Shown here: positions 8,246 to 17,600 of the stretch, in pieces
How the letters are laid out: each line of letters begins with the position of its first letter
Position numbering within the stretch: the stretch's first letter is position 1
Source of the DNA: Streptomyces tsukubensis
GTDB lineage: Bacteria; Actinomycetota; Actinomycetes; Streptomycetales; Streptomycetaceae
Length of the DNA stretch: 64,000 nt
Direction of reading: 5' to 3'
Assembly: GCF_009296025.1 (NCBI RefSeq)
Contig: NZ_CP045178.1
Span: 62,001-126,000, forward strand
Program-made: the position numbers and the translations under genes
Notes under the pieces: model-generated
What the model saw: the letters and a program-made list of their open reading frames with translations, nothing else
Database searches by the model: none
What the model was told of the DNA's origin: nothing

Positions 8246-8377
8246 GCACCGGATGCGACGGAGGTGGTGGGCCGTGCGGCACCGGATGCGACGGAGATGG
8301 TGGGCCGTGGCGGACCGGATAGGACGGAGGTGGTGGGCTGCGCGAGGCCGAGCGCGACGGAGGTGGTGGGCCGTGCG
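8246..8377. repeat. Four tandem copies of a 33-bp repeat
   Basis: Copies at 8246, 8279, 8312 and 8345 share the core GACGGAGGTGGTGGGC, with more variable ends. They would encode an 11-residue repeat in one plus-strand frame, but that frame has no ribosome binding site and runs into the opposing regulator gene. There are no unique spacers, so this is not a CRISPR array. Confidence 0.85.
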
Positions 8378-8403
8378 GGACCGGGAGCCGACGCTGAGGG
8401 CGT

Positions 8404-9084
8404 TCAGCCCTCGGACGACTTGGCGTTCAACAACAGCGCCCGCCCGGCGGAGGCGACGTGGTGCCGCATGGCGGCCGCGGCGGCGTCGGGGTTACGTGTC
8501 TTCAGCGCTGCCGCGACGGCGAGGTGCTCGTTCAGCGAGTCTGTCCTCGGGTGGGTTCGCGTGAGGTCGCGGAACTGCCGCATGACCAGCGGGTAGACGA
8601 GGACGTCGACGAACCCGGACAGGATCGGCTGCCTGGCGATGGTCCGGACGTGCCGGTGGAAGCGTCTGTTGAGTCGGGAGTACTCCGCTTCGGCCCGCAC
8701 GTCCTCCGCTTCGCTCATCCGCCGACAGATGCCGGCCAGCTCCGCCAACTCGGACTCGGTCGCGTGGGTGGCCGCCTTCCCGGCCAGCGCGGCTTCTAGG
8801 ACCTCGCGCGCCTCAAGGACGGCCGCCGCCTCCTCGATCGTGAACACCCGGGTTCTGACACCTCTATTGGGCTCGCTGGTGACGTAGCCCTCCTGGGTGA
8901 GCCTGACCAGAACCGAACGAATGGTGCCTCGCGACACGTCGAGACGGCCCGTCAGCTCCGCCTCGGTGAGTCGGGCGTTCGGCTCGAAGTGGCCCGAGAG
9001 GATCAGGTTCCGCAACTCCTGGTAGGCCTTCGCGGACCTGCTCGACGGCGAGGAACCGGGCACGTCCACCCCTTGCTCACTCAT
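8404..9084 (-). CDS. GntR/FCD family transcriptional regulator
   Basis: A 226-residue regulator. An N-terminal winged helix-turn-helix (KAYQELRNLILSGHFEPNARL, then ELTGRLDVSRGTIRSVLVRL) is followed by an all-helical FCD ligand domain with the metal-ligand pattern NRRFHRHVRTI and a late MRHHVASAGRALL. FCD proteins usually sense organic acids from the pathway they control and release DNA on binding. An ATG at 9084 with GGGGAG ten bases upstream was preferred to the in-frame GTG at 9093. It is encoded upstream of, and in the same direction as, the catabolic operon. Related palindromes lie before both this gene and the operon, so it probably represses both. Confidence 0.88.
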   Translation of the reverse strand: MSEQGVDVPGSSPSSRSAKAYQELRNLILSGHFEPNARLTEAELTGRLDVSRGTIRSVLVRLTQEGYVTSEPNRGVRTRVFTIEEAAAVLEAREVLEAALAGKAATHATESELAELAGICRRMSEAEDVRAEAEYSRLNRRFHRHVRTIARQPILSGFVDVLVYPLVMRQFRDLTRTHPRTDSLNEHLAVAAALKTRNPDAAAAAMRHHVASAGRALLLNAKSSEG

Positions 9085-9192
9085 GGCCCGCACACTCCCC
9101 GGTCCGGCTCGTCATGGACGCGACCAGATTGCCGCGCGCCCTGACGGCGGGGTCGGATGTGGCTGGTCACGTCAGGCCCCTGGTCAGGCATT

Positions 9193-9203
9193 TTGTCGTA
9201 CAA
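9193..9203. promoter_or_regulatory. Candidate GntR operator, site 3
   Basis: TTGTCGTACAA, one mismatch from the TTGTC-S-GACAA palindrome, about 110 bases upstream of the gntR start codon. Fits autoregulation. Confidence 0.45.
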
Positions 9204-9266
9204 GAAGACGGAATTCTACAGTCGTGACCGGCAGGTTCAAACCCACCTCCCGTCGCAGCGCGTTGA

Positions 9267-9277
9267 TTGTCCAACAA
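9267..9277. promoter_or_regulatory. Candidate GntR operator, site 4
   Basis: TTGTCCAACAA, one mismatch from the same palindrome, 74 bases centre to centre from site 3 and about 185 bases upstream of gntR. Confidence 0.45.
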
Positions 9278-9967
9278 CTCCACATGACGACGCGCCCGGT
9301 GACTCGCGTCGGCGCGACGTCCCACCGGCGAGCCCCGGTCGCGCGGGCCGCTCACCCGGCACCACCGGTCGACCGCCACGGAAGCACTCCACCCACGGAG
9401 CGGCGGCCGAGTGGTCGCCACGGCACAGGTCGGCGACCCGGCGTGGCGGCGAGCCATCACCGCCCGCGACCCCGTACCGGGAAGTGCGTCACGGTGACCG
9501 GCCTTCGAATGACCAGACAGGGCCAAAGATCAGCAATCACGACAAGCCACCCAACCATCGACTCATAGGTCAGTAAGTGGCGTTCGGGAACGAGTCGGCG
9601 GCGCGGGCGTGTCGGCGGATTCGCCACCCTCCGCGACGAAATGTGAGAGTCCAGTGCCGGTTGCGCGTGGGCCCGGTGGGCCCCGAACGGAGTCGCGAGC
9701 GGATCGACGTCAGACTCCCTGCGTATACCGACGTCCAGCCCCCTGACCGGCCATCACCCCTCGCACAGAGGTCCTAAGGTCATGTGCGAACGATGATCAA
9801 ATGGAGCTATGCTGCAACGGGCTCGGAGAGTTGGGGTACCCCCCAGGCCACCCATGACCTGTTGCCGACCCGGGCCCGCGCCGCGCGTGTGTCCCGGCCG
9901 ACGGCCCTGTCACTGGTGCCAAGCATCCCTTGTCCTTACGTAATCTTTCGATGATTTGAGGATGCTG

Positions 9968-11626
9968 ATGGTTCGTACTGAATCGTCACCCGGAGGAAAA
10001 CGGTCCGGTTCCGTCGCCGCATGGTCCATACCGGCCGTTGTCACAGCGGTCGCGACCGCCGTCGCCGCGACATTCGTCGCGGCGGACGCGCGGGCCGCCG
10101 TCATCCTGTGCGGAGCGGTTGCCACGGTCGCCGTCGCACTGCTAACGGCCGAGGTCGCCCGCCGGGGACGCGCGCTTGAGGCCCAGCGGGCCTCCAGCAA
10201 CGAGCGAACAGCCGCCCTCCAGTGGCACCTGGAACACCAGGAGGCCACGACGGTCAGACTGGCCAGGGAACGGCTTCCCGAGGCGGTCGCCCGGCTCCAG
10301 GAGGGCGAGTTCGCCGAGGACGTGCTGCTGTCCATGACCGCGGACGGGCGGGGGCTCAGCCCCCAGTTCCACGCGGCGCACGAGGCCTTGCTCCGCACCG
10401 TCGTGGAGGCCGTCCAGGCCGAGGAGAGCATGCGCGACTCCGCCCAGCGCGGCGTCGTGAACATCGCCCGTCGTGTGCAGGCGATCGTCCACCGGCAGGC
10501 CACCGACCTGCGGGGAATGGAAGACCGGCACGGCCAGCGCCCCGAGTTCTTCGCCGATCTGCTCCGGCTCGACCACGGCACGGCCCTCATCGGTCGCCTC
10601 GCGGACAGCATCGCCGTCCTGGGCGGGGCCCGTCCCGGCCGCCAGTGGAGCAAGGCCGTCCCCTTGTACAGCGTGCTCCGCGGCGCCATGTCGCGGATCA
10701 TCGACTACCAGCGTGTGGAACTGCACTCCGTCGCCGAGGTCGCCGTCGTCGGCCCGGCCGTCGAGCCGCTCATCCACGCGCTCGCGGAACTGCTCGACAA
10801 CGCCACCCGCTACTCGCCGCCCAAGGCACGCGTCCACCTCACCGCGGGTGAGGTCCACGCGGGCATCGCCATCGAGATCGAGGACGGCGGCGTCGGTCTG
10901 AGCGAGGAGGCGCGGGCACGCGCCGAGCGCATGCTGAAGGAGGCGCGCGCCGGAATCGACCTCAACGATCTCGGTGAGGCCCCCCGGCTCGGACTCGCCG
11001 TGGTCGGCCGTGTCGCGCAGGCGTACGACTTCCAGGTGTCGCTGCCGCCCTCCGCCTACGGTGGCGTCCGCGCGGTGCTGACCGTGCCTTCGAACCTGAT
11101 CACCACGGCTCCCGCCACGGGTAGGGCGCACGGTATCGGCGCGGCCTCCGGCCCCCGGCCCGCCCCCGCGAACGAGTCGGCGCAGGCCGGTCCCAGCGCC
11201 GCGTACAGCGGCGGCATCCCCGAGCAGCGCACCGCGGCTGACGCCTTCCAGCCCTCCGCGTACCCGGCCGCGCCGCAGGACTGGGCGGGCCCGCCCCCCG
11301 CATCGGCTCCGCCGGGGCCGGCCATGCCGCCGCCCTCCCCCCTCAGCGGGCTCGGCCCCCTGGAAGAGGAGGAGGCACCGGTCGTGACCGAACGGACGCC
11401 CAGCGGACTGCCGCAGCGCCGCCGACACGTTCACAACCCGTCAGCCCCGTCTGACTGGGCAGCCCCGCGTGCCGCCGCGAGCCCTCCGGCGGGACCGGCC
11501 GCCGTCGCCTCGGAGGAGCCCGCACCCGGCGTATGGATGGCCGAACTGCAGAGCGGCCTCTCCGGCTCGAAGCCGAAGCCTGCGCCTTCCCGCGGTACTA
11601 GCGACACGTCAGACAAGGATGAGTAG
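9968..11626 (+). CDS. cvnA: Conservon sensor kinase-like protein CvnA
   Basis: A 552-residue membrane protein. Two closely spaced hydrophobic segments (about residues 15-35 and 40-60) anchor it, followed by a cytoplasmic helical region and a GHKL ATPase domain with ALAELLDNATRYSPP (N box), IEIEDGGVGL (G1) and LGLAVVGRVAQ (G2). No phospho-acceptor His box is obvious, as is common in conservon kinases. The last 170 residues are a Pro/Ala-rich disordered tail ending with Trp/Leu-rich WMAELQSGLSG. CvnA forms a membrane complex with CvnB-D, likened to eukaryotic G-protein signalling. The ATG at 9968 was chosen for GAGG six bases upstream; an ATG at 9962 is possible. Confidence 0.9.
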   Translation: MVRTESSPGGKRSGSVAAWSIPAVVTAVATAVAATFVAADARAAVILCGAVATVAVALLTAEVARRGRALEAQRASSNERTAALQWHLEHQEATTVRLARERLPEAVARLQEGEFAEDVLLSMTADGRGLSPQFHAAHEALLRTVVEAVQAEESMRDSAQRGVVNIARRVQAIVHRQATDLRGMEDRHGQRPEFFADLLRLDHGTALIGRLADSIAVLGGARPGRQWSKAVPLYSVLRGAMSRIIDYQRVELHSVAEVAVVGPAVEPLIHALAELLDNATRYSPPKARVHLTAGEVHAGIAIEIEDGGVGLSEEARARAERMLKEARAGIDLNDLGEAPRLGLAVVGRVAQAYDFQVSLPPSAYGGVRAVLTVPSNLITTAPATGRAHGIGAASGPRPAPANESAQAGPSAAYSGGIPEQRTAADAFQPSAYPAAPQDWAGPPPASAPPGPAMPPPSPLSGLGPLEEEEAPVVTERTPSGLPQRRRHVHNPSAPSDWAAPRAAASPPAGPAAVASEEPAPGVWMAELQSGLSGSKPKPAPSRGTSDTSDKDE

Positions 11627-11629
11627 CCG

Positions 11630-12034
11630 ATGCAACAGCGCGCTGACATGGACTGGATGCTGAAGGATCTCGCGGAGAGCGTTCCGCAGACCCGGCACAT
11701 CGTGGTGCTGTCCTCGGACGGCCTGTGCATGGCCCGTTATGACACCGACATCGACGCCGCCGACCGCCTGGCGGCCATCGGATCCGGTCTCCAGAGCCTG
11801 TCCGTAGCGGTAGCGACGGAATTCCCGCACAGCGACGGACGTATGCGGATGGTCGTCATCGAGGTCAGCGGTGGCTTCATGTATCTGATGGCGGCAGGGG
11901 CGGGAGCCCACCTCGCCGTACTCGCCGACGAGGGGGTCGACGCGGGGCTGGTCGGCCAGTGCATGCGCGACCTGGTGGCACGTATCGGCGCCCACCTCAC
12001 GAGCCCGCCCCGGAACGACGGACCGATGACATGA
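11630..12034 (+). CDS. cvnB: Roadblock/LC7 protein CvnB
   Basis: A 134-residue protein with the Roadblock/LC7 fold: DMDWMLKDLAESVPQTRHIVVLSSDGLCMA at the start and the central RMVVIEVSGGFMYLMAAGAGAHLAVL. In conservons this protein sits between the kinase and the small GTPase and probably acts as a GTPase-activating or scaffolding subunit. It begins 3 bases after cvnA and its stop overlaps the start of cvnC (ATGA). Assignment by sequence and gene order. Confidence 0.93.
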   Translation: MQQRADMDWMLKDLAESVPQTRHIVVLSSDGLCMARYDTDIDAADRLAAIGSGLQSLSVAVATEFPHSDGRMRMVVIEVSGGFMYLMAAGAGAHLAVLADEGVDAGLVGQCMRDLVARIGAHLTSPPRNDGPMT

Positions 12035-12384
12035 GCGACTCCGACGGGGCGTGGGACGAAGGCACTCCCGAGCGGCTGTACGTGATCACGGGAGGCCGGG
12101 TCGACTCGAACGACCGAGTCGGCCTGGACCTCGTGACGCTGATCGCCGCCCGTCAGGACCCTCAGGTGGGGATGCAGCCCGAGCTGGCTTCCATCCTGCG
12201 GGTCTGCCGGTCGCCGCTCTCCGTCGCCGAGATCTCCGCGTACCTGGTCCTCCCCCCGAGTCTGATCAGCGTGCTGCTCACCGACCTGCTGGCCGACGGA
12301 CGGGTCGAGGCCCGCACCCCCGACCCGTCGCGCCCCGACATTGCACTGATAGAGGCGGTTATCCATGGACTCCAGAAGCTCTGA
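12031..12384 (+). CDS. cvnC: DUF742 protein CvnC
   Basis: A 117-residue DUF742 protein: RLYVITGGRVDSNDRVGLDL, then a winged-helix-like part with RVCRSPLSVAEISAYLVLP and LTDLLADGRVEAR, close to the usual family length. It is the third conserved subunit of the conservon; its biochemical role is not settled, though the fold suggests a helix-turn-helix used for protein contacts. The ATG overlaps cvnB by 4 bases and its end overlaps cvnD by 20 bases. Confidence 0.93.
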   Translation: MSDSDGAWDEGTPERLYVITGGRVDSNDRVGLDLVTLIAARQDPQVGMQPELASILRVCRSPLSVAEISAYLVLPPSLISVLLTDLLADGRVEARTPDPSRPDIALIEAVIHGLQKL

Positions 12385-12985
12385 GACGGTCGTGGGCCCT
12401 CGGAGCGAGGACCGGCTCCCGGCCACCACCACCACCGCGGTCAAGATCGTGATCGTGGGCGGTTTCGGCGTCGGCAAGACCACCCTGGTCAGGTCCGTCA
12501 GCGAGATCCGGCCGCTGACGACCGAAGAGACGATGACGCAGGCCAGCGCGGGCGTCGACGACACCGCCGGGGTGGAGCGCAAGACCGCGACCACCGTGGC
12601 GATGGACTTCGGACGCATCAGCCTCAGCAAGGAGCTGGTGCTGTATCTCTTCGGCACCCCGGGACAGCAGCGTTTCTGGTTTCTGTGGAACGGGCTCTTC
12701 GACGGCGCGCTCGGCGCCGTCGTGCTCGTGGACACCCGGCGGCTGGAAGTCAGCTTCGACGTCATCGGACGTCTGGAGGAGGCGGGCGTGCCCTTCGTCG
12801 TCGCCGTCAACGCCTTCCCCGGAGCCGCGCAGTACCCCACAGAGGAACTGCGCGCCGCTCTCGACCTTCCCGAGAAGGTGCCGATCATGACCTGCGACGC
12901 GCGGCGGCGTGAGTCCAGCCGCGACGTCCTCATCACCCTGATGCGCTATCTGCGCTCCTTCGCCCTCACCCCGGAGCCGATGTGA
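12365..12985 (+). CDS. cvnD: Conservon GTP-binding protein CvnD
   Basis: A 206-residue small GTPase of the conservon type. P-loop GGFGVGKTT, a switch region with TTVAMDFGRI, the G3-like LYLFGTPGQQRFWFLW and the base-recognition segment VAVNAFPGA (in place of NKxD) are visible. It should bind GTP and interact with CvnB and CvnA at the membrane. It overlaps cvnC by 20 bases, and its stop overlaps the GTG of the P450 gene, so the operon is tightly coupled. Confidence 0.93.
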   Translation: MDSRSSETVVGPRSEDRLPATTTTAVKIVIVGGFGVGKTTLVRSVSEIRPLTTEETMTQASAGVDDTAGVERKTATTVAMDFGRISLSKELVLYLFGTPGQQRFWFLWNGLFDGALGAVVLVDTRRLEVSFDVIGRLEEAGVPFVVAVNAFPGAAQYPTEELRAALDLPEKVPIMTCDARRRESSRDVLITLMRYLRSFALTPEPM

Positions 12986-14463
12986 CCGCCAACTCCTGGG
13001 AAAGCCAGTACGCTTCCCCGCTCTCCCCTCCCCCGGGCTGCCCCGCGCACGGTATGGGTGCCGGCGCGCCGGCCCCGGGACCTGTGGGGCCCGGCGGGCT
13101 GCGGCGGCTGTACGGGCCCGAGGCCGAATCCGACCCGATGGGTCTGTACGAGAGGCTGCGGGCCCAGTACGGCTCCGTGGCACCCGTACTGCTGCACGGA
13201 GACCTCCCCGCGTGGCTGGTGCTCGGGCACCGGGAGAACCTGGAGGTCGTCCGCACGCCGACGGTCTATTCGCGGGACTCCCGGCACTGGCGCGACATGC
13301 AGCGCGGCAGTGTCCCCCTTGACCACCCGCTGGCCCCGATCACGGCCTGGCAGCCGCTGTGCGTCTTCGCCGACGGCGCGCAGCACGAGCGGCTGCGCGG
13401 CGCGGTCACCGACAGCCTCAGCCGCTTCGAGTCGCGCGGTATCCGGCGCCATGTCACGCGCTTCACCAACCAGTTGGTGGACGACTTCGTCACAACGGGC
13501 CACGCCGATCTGGTGGGGCAGTTCGCGGCGCAGCTCCCGCTGCGGGTGATGACGCAGCTGTTCGGGATGCCGGACGACTACGGGCCAGGGCTGGTCGACG
13601 CCGTCCAGGACGTGCTCAACGGTACGGACAGCGCACCCGCGAGCAACGACTACATCACCAGGACGCTCCACCAGCTCGTGGAGCGGAAGCGGGTCACCAC
13701 CGGGCACGACTTCCCCTCCAAGCTGATCGAGCACGAGGCCCGGCTCAACGACGCCGAGATCCGCGAGCACCTGCGACTCATCCTCACGGCGGCGAACGAG
13801 ACCACCGTCAACCTCATCGCCAACGCGCTGCGGATGGTCCTGACCGACCCGCGTTTCCGCGCCAGCCTGGCGGGCGGGCACATGACGCTCCCCGACGCGC
13901 TGGAGCAGGTCATGTGGGACGAGCCGCCGATGATGACGCTCCTCGGCCGCTGGGCCACCAGCGACACCCGGTTGGGCGAGCAGACCATCAGGGCGGGCGA
14001 GCTGGTGCTGCTCGGGCTGGGCGCGGGAAACGTGGACCCCGCCATCCGGCCCGACCTGTCGACCCCGGTGCACGGCAACCGTTCGCACCTGGCCTTCAGC
14101 AGCGGCCCGCACGAATGCCCCGGCCAGCACCTGGGCCGGGCCATCGCCGACACGGCCATCGACACCCTGCTGACCCGACTGCCCGATCTGCGTCTCTCGG
14201 TGCCGAAGGACGACCTGACGTGGTCGTCCTCGCTGATGTACCGCCACCTGAACGCGCTGCCCGTGCAGTTCACGCCGCGGGCCAGTGGCCACGGTGGGCG
14301 CGTGTCCGATGCGGCCACGGGCCGGGTGACAGGCAATGCGGGGCGCGCGGAACTGCCGTCGCTCCAGCCGTATCCCACACCTCCCGTAGCGGCGCCCGCG
14401 ATGGATGAACCCGCCGCTCGCGGAAAGCGACGGAAGTCGCGGGCACGGCGGGCCGGAGGCTGA
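12982..14463 (+). CDS. Conservon-associated cytochrome P450, CYP157-like, lacking ExxR
   Basis: A 493-residue P450. The heme ligand loop is FSSGPHECPGQHLG with Cys379, and the I-helix has AANETT, so heme binding and oxygen handling look intact. The K-helix, where nearly all P450s have ExxR, reads EQVMW (Glu308 to Trp312) with Met at the arginine place. The CYP157 family is known for exactly this loss (EQSLW in CYP157C1), so this is a family trait and not decay. P450s of this group are often the last gene of conservons. It overlaps cvnD by 4 bases and ends before a strong hairpin. A 60-residue basic tail follows the P450 fold. Substrate unknown. Confidence 0.88.
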   Translation: MTANSWESQYASPLSPPPGCPAHGMGAGAPAPGPVGPGGLRRLYGPEAESDPMGLYERLRAQYGSVAPVLLHGDLPAWLVLGHRENLEVVRTPTVYSRDSRHWRDMQRGSVPLDHPLAPITAWQPLCVFADGAQHERLRGAVTDSLSRFESRGIRRHVTRFTNQLVDDFVTTGHADLVGQFAAQLPLRVMTQLFGMPDDYGPGLVDAVQDVLNGTDSAPASNDYITRTLHQLVERKRVTTGHDFPSKLIEHEARLNDAEIREHLRLILTAANETTVNLIANALRMVLTDPRFRASLAGGHMTLPDALEQVMWDEPPMMTLLGRWATSDTRLGEQTIRAGELVLLGLGAGNVDPAIRPDLSTPVHGNRSHLAFSSGPHECPGQHLGRAIADTAIDTLLTRLPDLRLSVPKDDLTWSSSLMYRHLNALPVQFTPRASGHGGRVSDAATGRVTGNAGRAELPSLQPYPTPPVAAPAMDEPAARGKRRKSRARRAGG

Positions 14464-14501
14464 GGAGCGGTGTCTGTCCCCCGCGGGGAGAGACCCGGGG
14501 C

Positions 14502-14524
14502 GGCGCCCACCAGTGGTGGGCGCC
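14502..14524 (+). terminator. Terminator hairpin after the conservon
   Basis: GGCGCCCACCA and TGGTGGGCGCC form an 11-bp perfect stem around a single central base (in practice about 9 bp with a 5-base loop), 39 bases after the P450 stop. There is no U tract, as is usual in Streptomyces. Confidence 0.75.
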
Positions 14525-14627
14525 GTCTTCGGCGTACGCGGATACCGGCCCGTCGTAGAAGCCGATTACGGGAGTCATAGGCCAGCTGACCCCAAGCCCT
14601 GTGCGATCCCGCCCCGTGGAGCCCCGT

Positions 14628-17600
14628 ATGGAAACGAACACGTCCGCTTCATCCTTCCCGTCGTTGCCTTCCCTCACCGCCCTCCTCGACCTGCGGACGG
14701 CCCGCGCCCCGCAGGCGCCGGCGGTGTGGGACGGTGGCGTGTGCCGTACGTACGGCGAACTGGACGCCGTGGCGGGGGCCGTGGCCCGTTCGCTCATCGT
14801 GCGGGGTGTACGCGCGGGTGACGCGGTAGGTGTCCTGGGGGTGCGCTCGTGGGAGTCGACGGCTGCCGCGGCGGGTGTGCTGCGGGCGGGCGCCGTGTGC
14901 GTACCGGTGGACGCGCAGTACCCCGCGGCCCGCTCCTCGGAGATGCTCACCGACGCCGGAGCGGGCCTGGCGATCGTACTGACCGGGTACGAGGACGCGA
15001 TACCCGAGGGCCGGTCGCCCGTCGAATGGCTGCCGTTCGCCGAGATCGCCGCTCCGGGAAGCGCGTCGGCGGCCGGCGCGTCGCCGCTCCCCGTCGGTGG
15101 CGGGCGCACGGCGGAGGACGCCGCCTACATCCTGTTCACCTCGGGCACGACGGGCCGCCCCAAACCGGTGTCGTTCCCGCACCGCGCCATAACGCGGCTG
15201 TCCCGCGGTGGTGAGCCCTGGTGCGCGGGCGAGGGCAAGCGGGTGCTCCAGACCTTCGGCCTCTCCTTCGACGGGTCCCTCTTCGAGACGTGGGCGACCC
15301 TGTTGAACGGCGGCTGCCTCGTGGTCGCCGAGCGGGACGTGCTGCTGGACGCGGACGCCTTGGGAGCGCTCCTGCGCACGCGGTCCGTGACCCACGCGTT
15401 CATGACCACCAGCCTCTTCCACCACGCCGCCCGCTCCCGGCCCGGTATCTTCGGCGACCTCGACATGGTGCTCATCGGCGGCGAGTCCATGGACACCGGG
15501 CTGACGCGCGCCGTGCTCGCGGCAGGAGGTCCGCGCCATCTCGTCAACGGTTACGGGCCGACCGAGGGCGGCATCATGGTGACCGCGCAGGACGTCTCCG
15601 AGGTGGCCCCCGGGGCCCGTGCGGTCTCCATCGGCCGCCCCGTCGCCGAGAGCACCATCCACCTCCTGGCCCCCGACGGCTCCCTGGCGGGTCCCGGTGA
15701 GGAGGGCGAGATCCTCATCGGCGGGCAGGGCGTGGCCCTCGGCTACCTCGGCAGGAACGAGGAGACGGACCACGCCTTCGTCACCCGCTCCGTGGACGGC
15801 CGCGATGTGCGGCTCTACCGCAGCGGTGACCGGGCACGCCGCAACGGCGACGGGACCCTGGAATTCCTCGGTCGCGTCGACCGGCAGGTGAAGATACGTG
15901 GTTTCCGCATAGAGCTGGAGGCCATAGAGGCGAGCCTGCGCGCCCACCCCGACGTCGCGGAGGCGGCCGTCGTCGTCCGCGGCAACGACGGCATCGGCAA
16001 GGGGCTCAGCGCCTACGTCACCCCCGCCGACCCGGCGCGCCCGGTGGACCCCGCACAACTGCGCGACCACCTCGCTTCCCGCTTCCCCGCGCACGCGCTG
16101 CCCGCTCCCCTCACCCCGCTCGACCACTTCCCGCTCACCGACAACGGAAAGATCGACTACGCCGTTCTGCGGGCGGGCGCTCTCGGCGACGGGGGGCGTG
16201 CGGTGGGCGGCCACGAGGACCCCCTCGCCGCGATCTGGGCCCGCGTACTCGGCCTCCCCGCCTCCCCCACCACTGACTTCTTCGCCGTGGGAGGCAACTC
16301 CCTGCTCGCCGCCCAGGCCGTCACCCGTACCCTCGCCGAACTCGATCTGCCCGCCGAGCACTTCGCGCCCCTGCTGCGCCATCTGCTCGCCGAGCGGACA
16401 CTGTCCGCCTTCGGCACGGCCGCCCGCGCCCTGGTCACCGGGACCGGGAAACGACTCGTGGACGCGTCGACCGCGGCCTTCCAGGACGGCTCGGAGCCTG
16501 ATTTCGAGGCGGACGCCCGGCTCGCGGGGCCGCTGCCGCCCGTCACCGCCCCCGCACCCGAGCCCACCAGGCCGCGCCACGTGCTGCTGACGGGGGCGAC
16601 CGGTTTCGTCGGCGCGTTCCTGCTCGACCGGCTTCTGCGGGACACCCGGGCCACGGTGCACTGCCCGGTGCGCGCCGCCGACCGCGGGCAGGCTGAACAC
16701 CGTGTGCACGAGGCGCTGCGCGGCTTCGGCCTCCCCCTCCCCGCGCCGGGACGCGTCCACGCCTATCCGGCGGAGCTGGGGGCGCCGGGGCTGGGCATGG
16801 CCCCCGCCGAGCTGGAGCGGCTCGCGGGCACGGTGGACCTTGTCGTGCACAACGCCGCGCACGTCAACTTCCTCTATCCGTACGGTGAGTTGCGGGACAT
16901 CAACATCGGCGCGGTCCGCACCCTTGTCGAGCTGGCGGGTCCGCGCCGTGTCCCGCTGCACTACGTATCGACGACGGCGATCCTCGCCGGCAGCGGGGTG
17001 GGCGGCGTACGCCACTTCGACGAGCACACCCCGCTCAGCCACCCCGAGCTGATCAGCATGGGCTACCCCGAGACCAAGTGGGTCGCGGAGCGTCTGCTCG
17101 CCAACGCGGCGCGGGCCGGGCTGCCGGTCACCGTCTACCGCCCGTACGAGATCACCGGGGACAGCGCGACCGGCGCCTGGAACACGTCGAGCGCGATCTG
17201 CGCCGTCTTCGACGCCATCGCACGGCTCGGCGCGGCGCCCGACGTACCGTTGCCGCTCGATCTGGTCCCCGTCGACCACGTCGCGGACACGATCGTCGGC
17301 GTCGCCACCCGCCAGCCGCACCTGGGCGGTGTTCTGCACCTCACCAACCCGGGGCCCGCGCGGCTGAGCGACATGGTCGACCGGATGCGCGCCGCGGGGC
17401 ACATCGTCTCCGACGTCAGCTACGAGAAGTGGGTCGACGTACTTCTCGACCACGTGCGCGAGCACCCCACGGCGCCGATCGCTCCGTTCGTGCCGCTCTT
17501 CGTCACCCCGGTGAACCAGGCCGACTTCAGCGTCAAGGAGATGTACTTCGACGGCGTCTTCCCCGAGATCGCACGCACCCGCACCGACGAGGTGTGGCCC

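Larger units (their letters stand above)
7653..8403. other. Gene-free stretch between ABC ATPase and GntR gene
   Basis: About 750 bases with no reading frame I can support. It holds two GntR-type palindromes (7844-7854 and 7949-7973), so the operon promoter is probably here, and a four-copy 33-bp repeat (8246-8377) just past the end of the regulator gene. Long open frames across it are compositional. Confidence 0.6.
9085..9967. other. Long intergenic region between gntR and the conservon
   Basis: About 880 bases without a supportable gene. The gntR side carries two candidate operators (9193-9203, 9267-9277). The conservon side, about 9780-9967, is less GC-rich and should hold the cvn promoter, but I could not fix -35 and -10 boxes. 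Open frames across it show no protein-like composition. Confidence 0.55.

Noticed and set aside
8246..8377. A possible CRISPR array
   Set aside because: The 33-bp units are directly adjacent with no unique spacers and no cas genes nearby.
9083..9568. A 161-codon plus-strand frame upstream of the conservon
   Set aside because: It overlaps the gntR start and the candidate operators, has Arg/Pro/Thr-rich random composition and no ribosome binding site.
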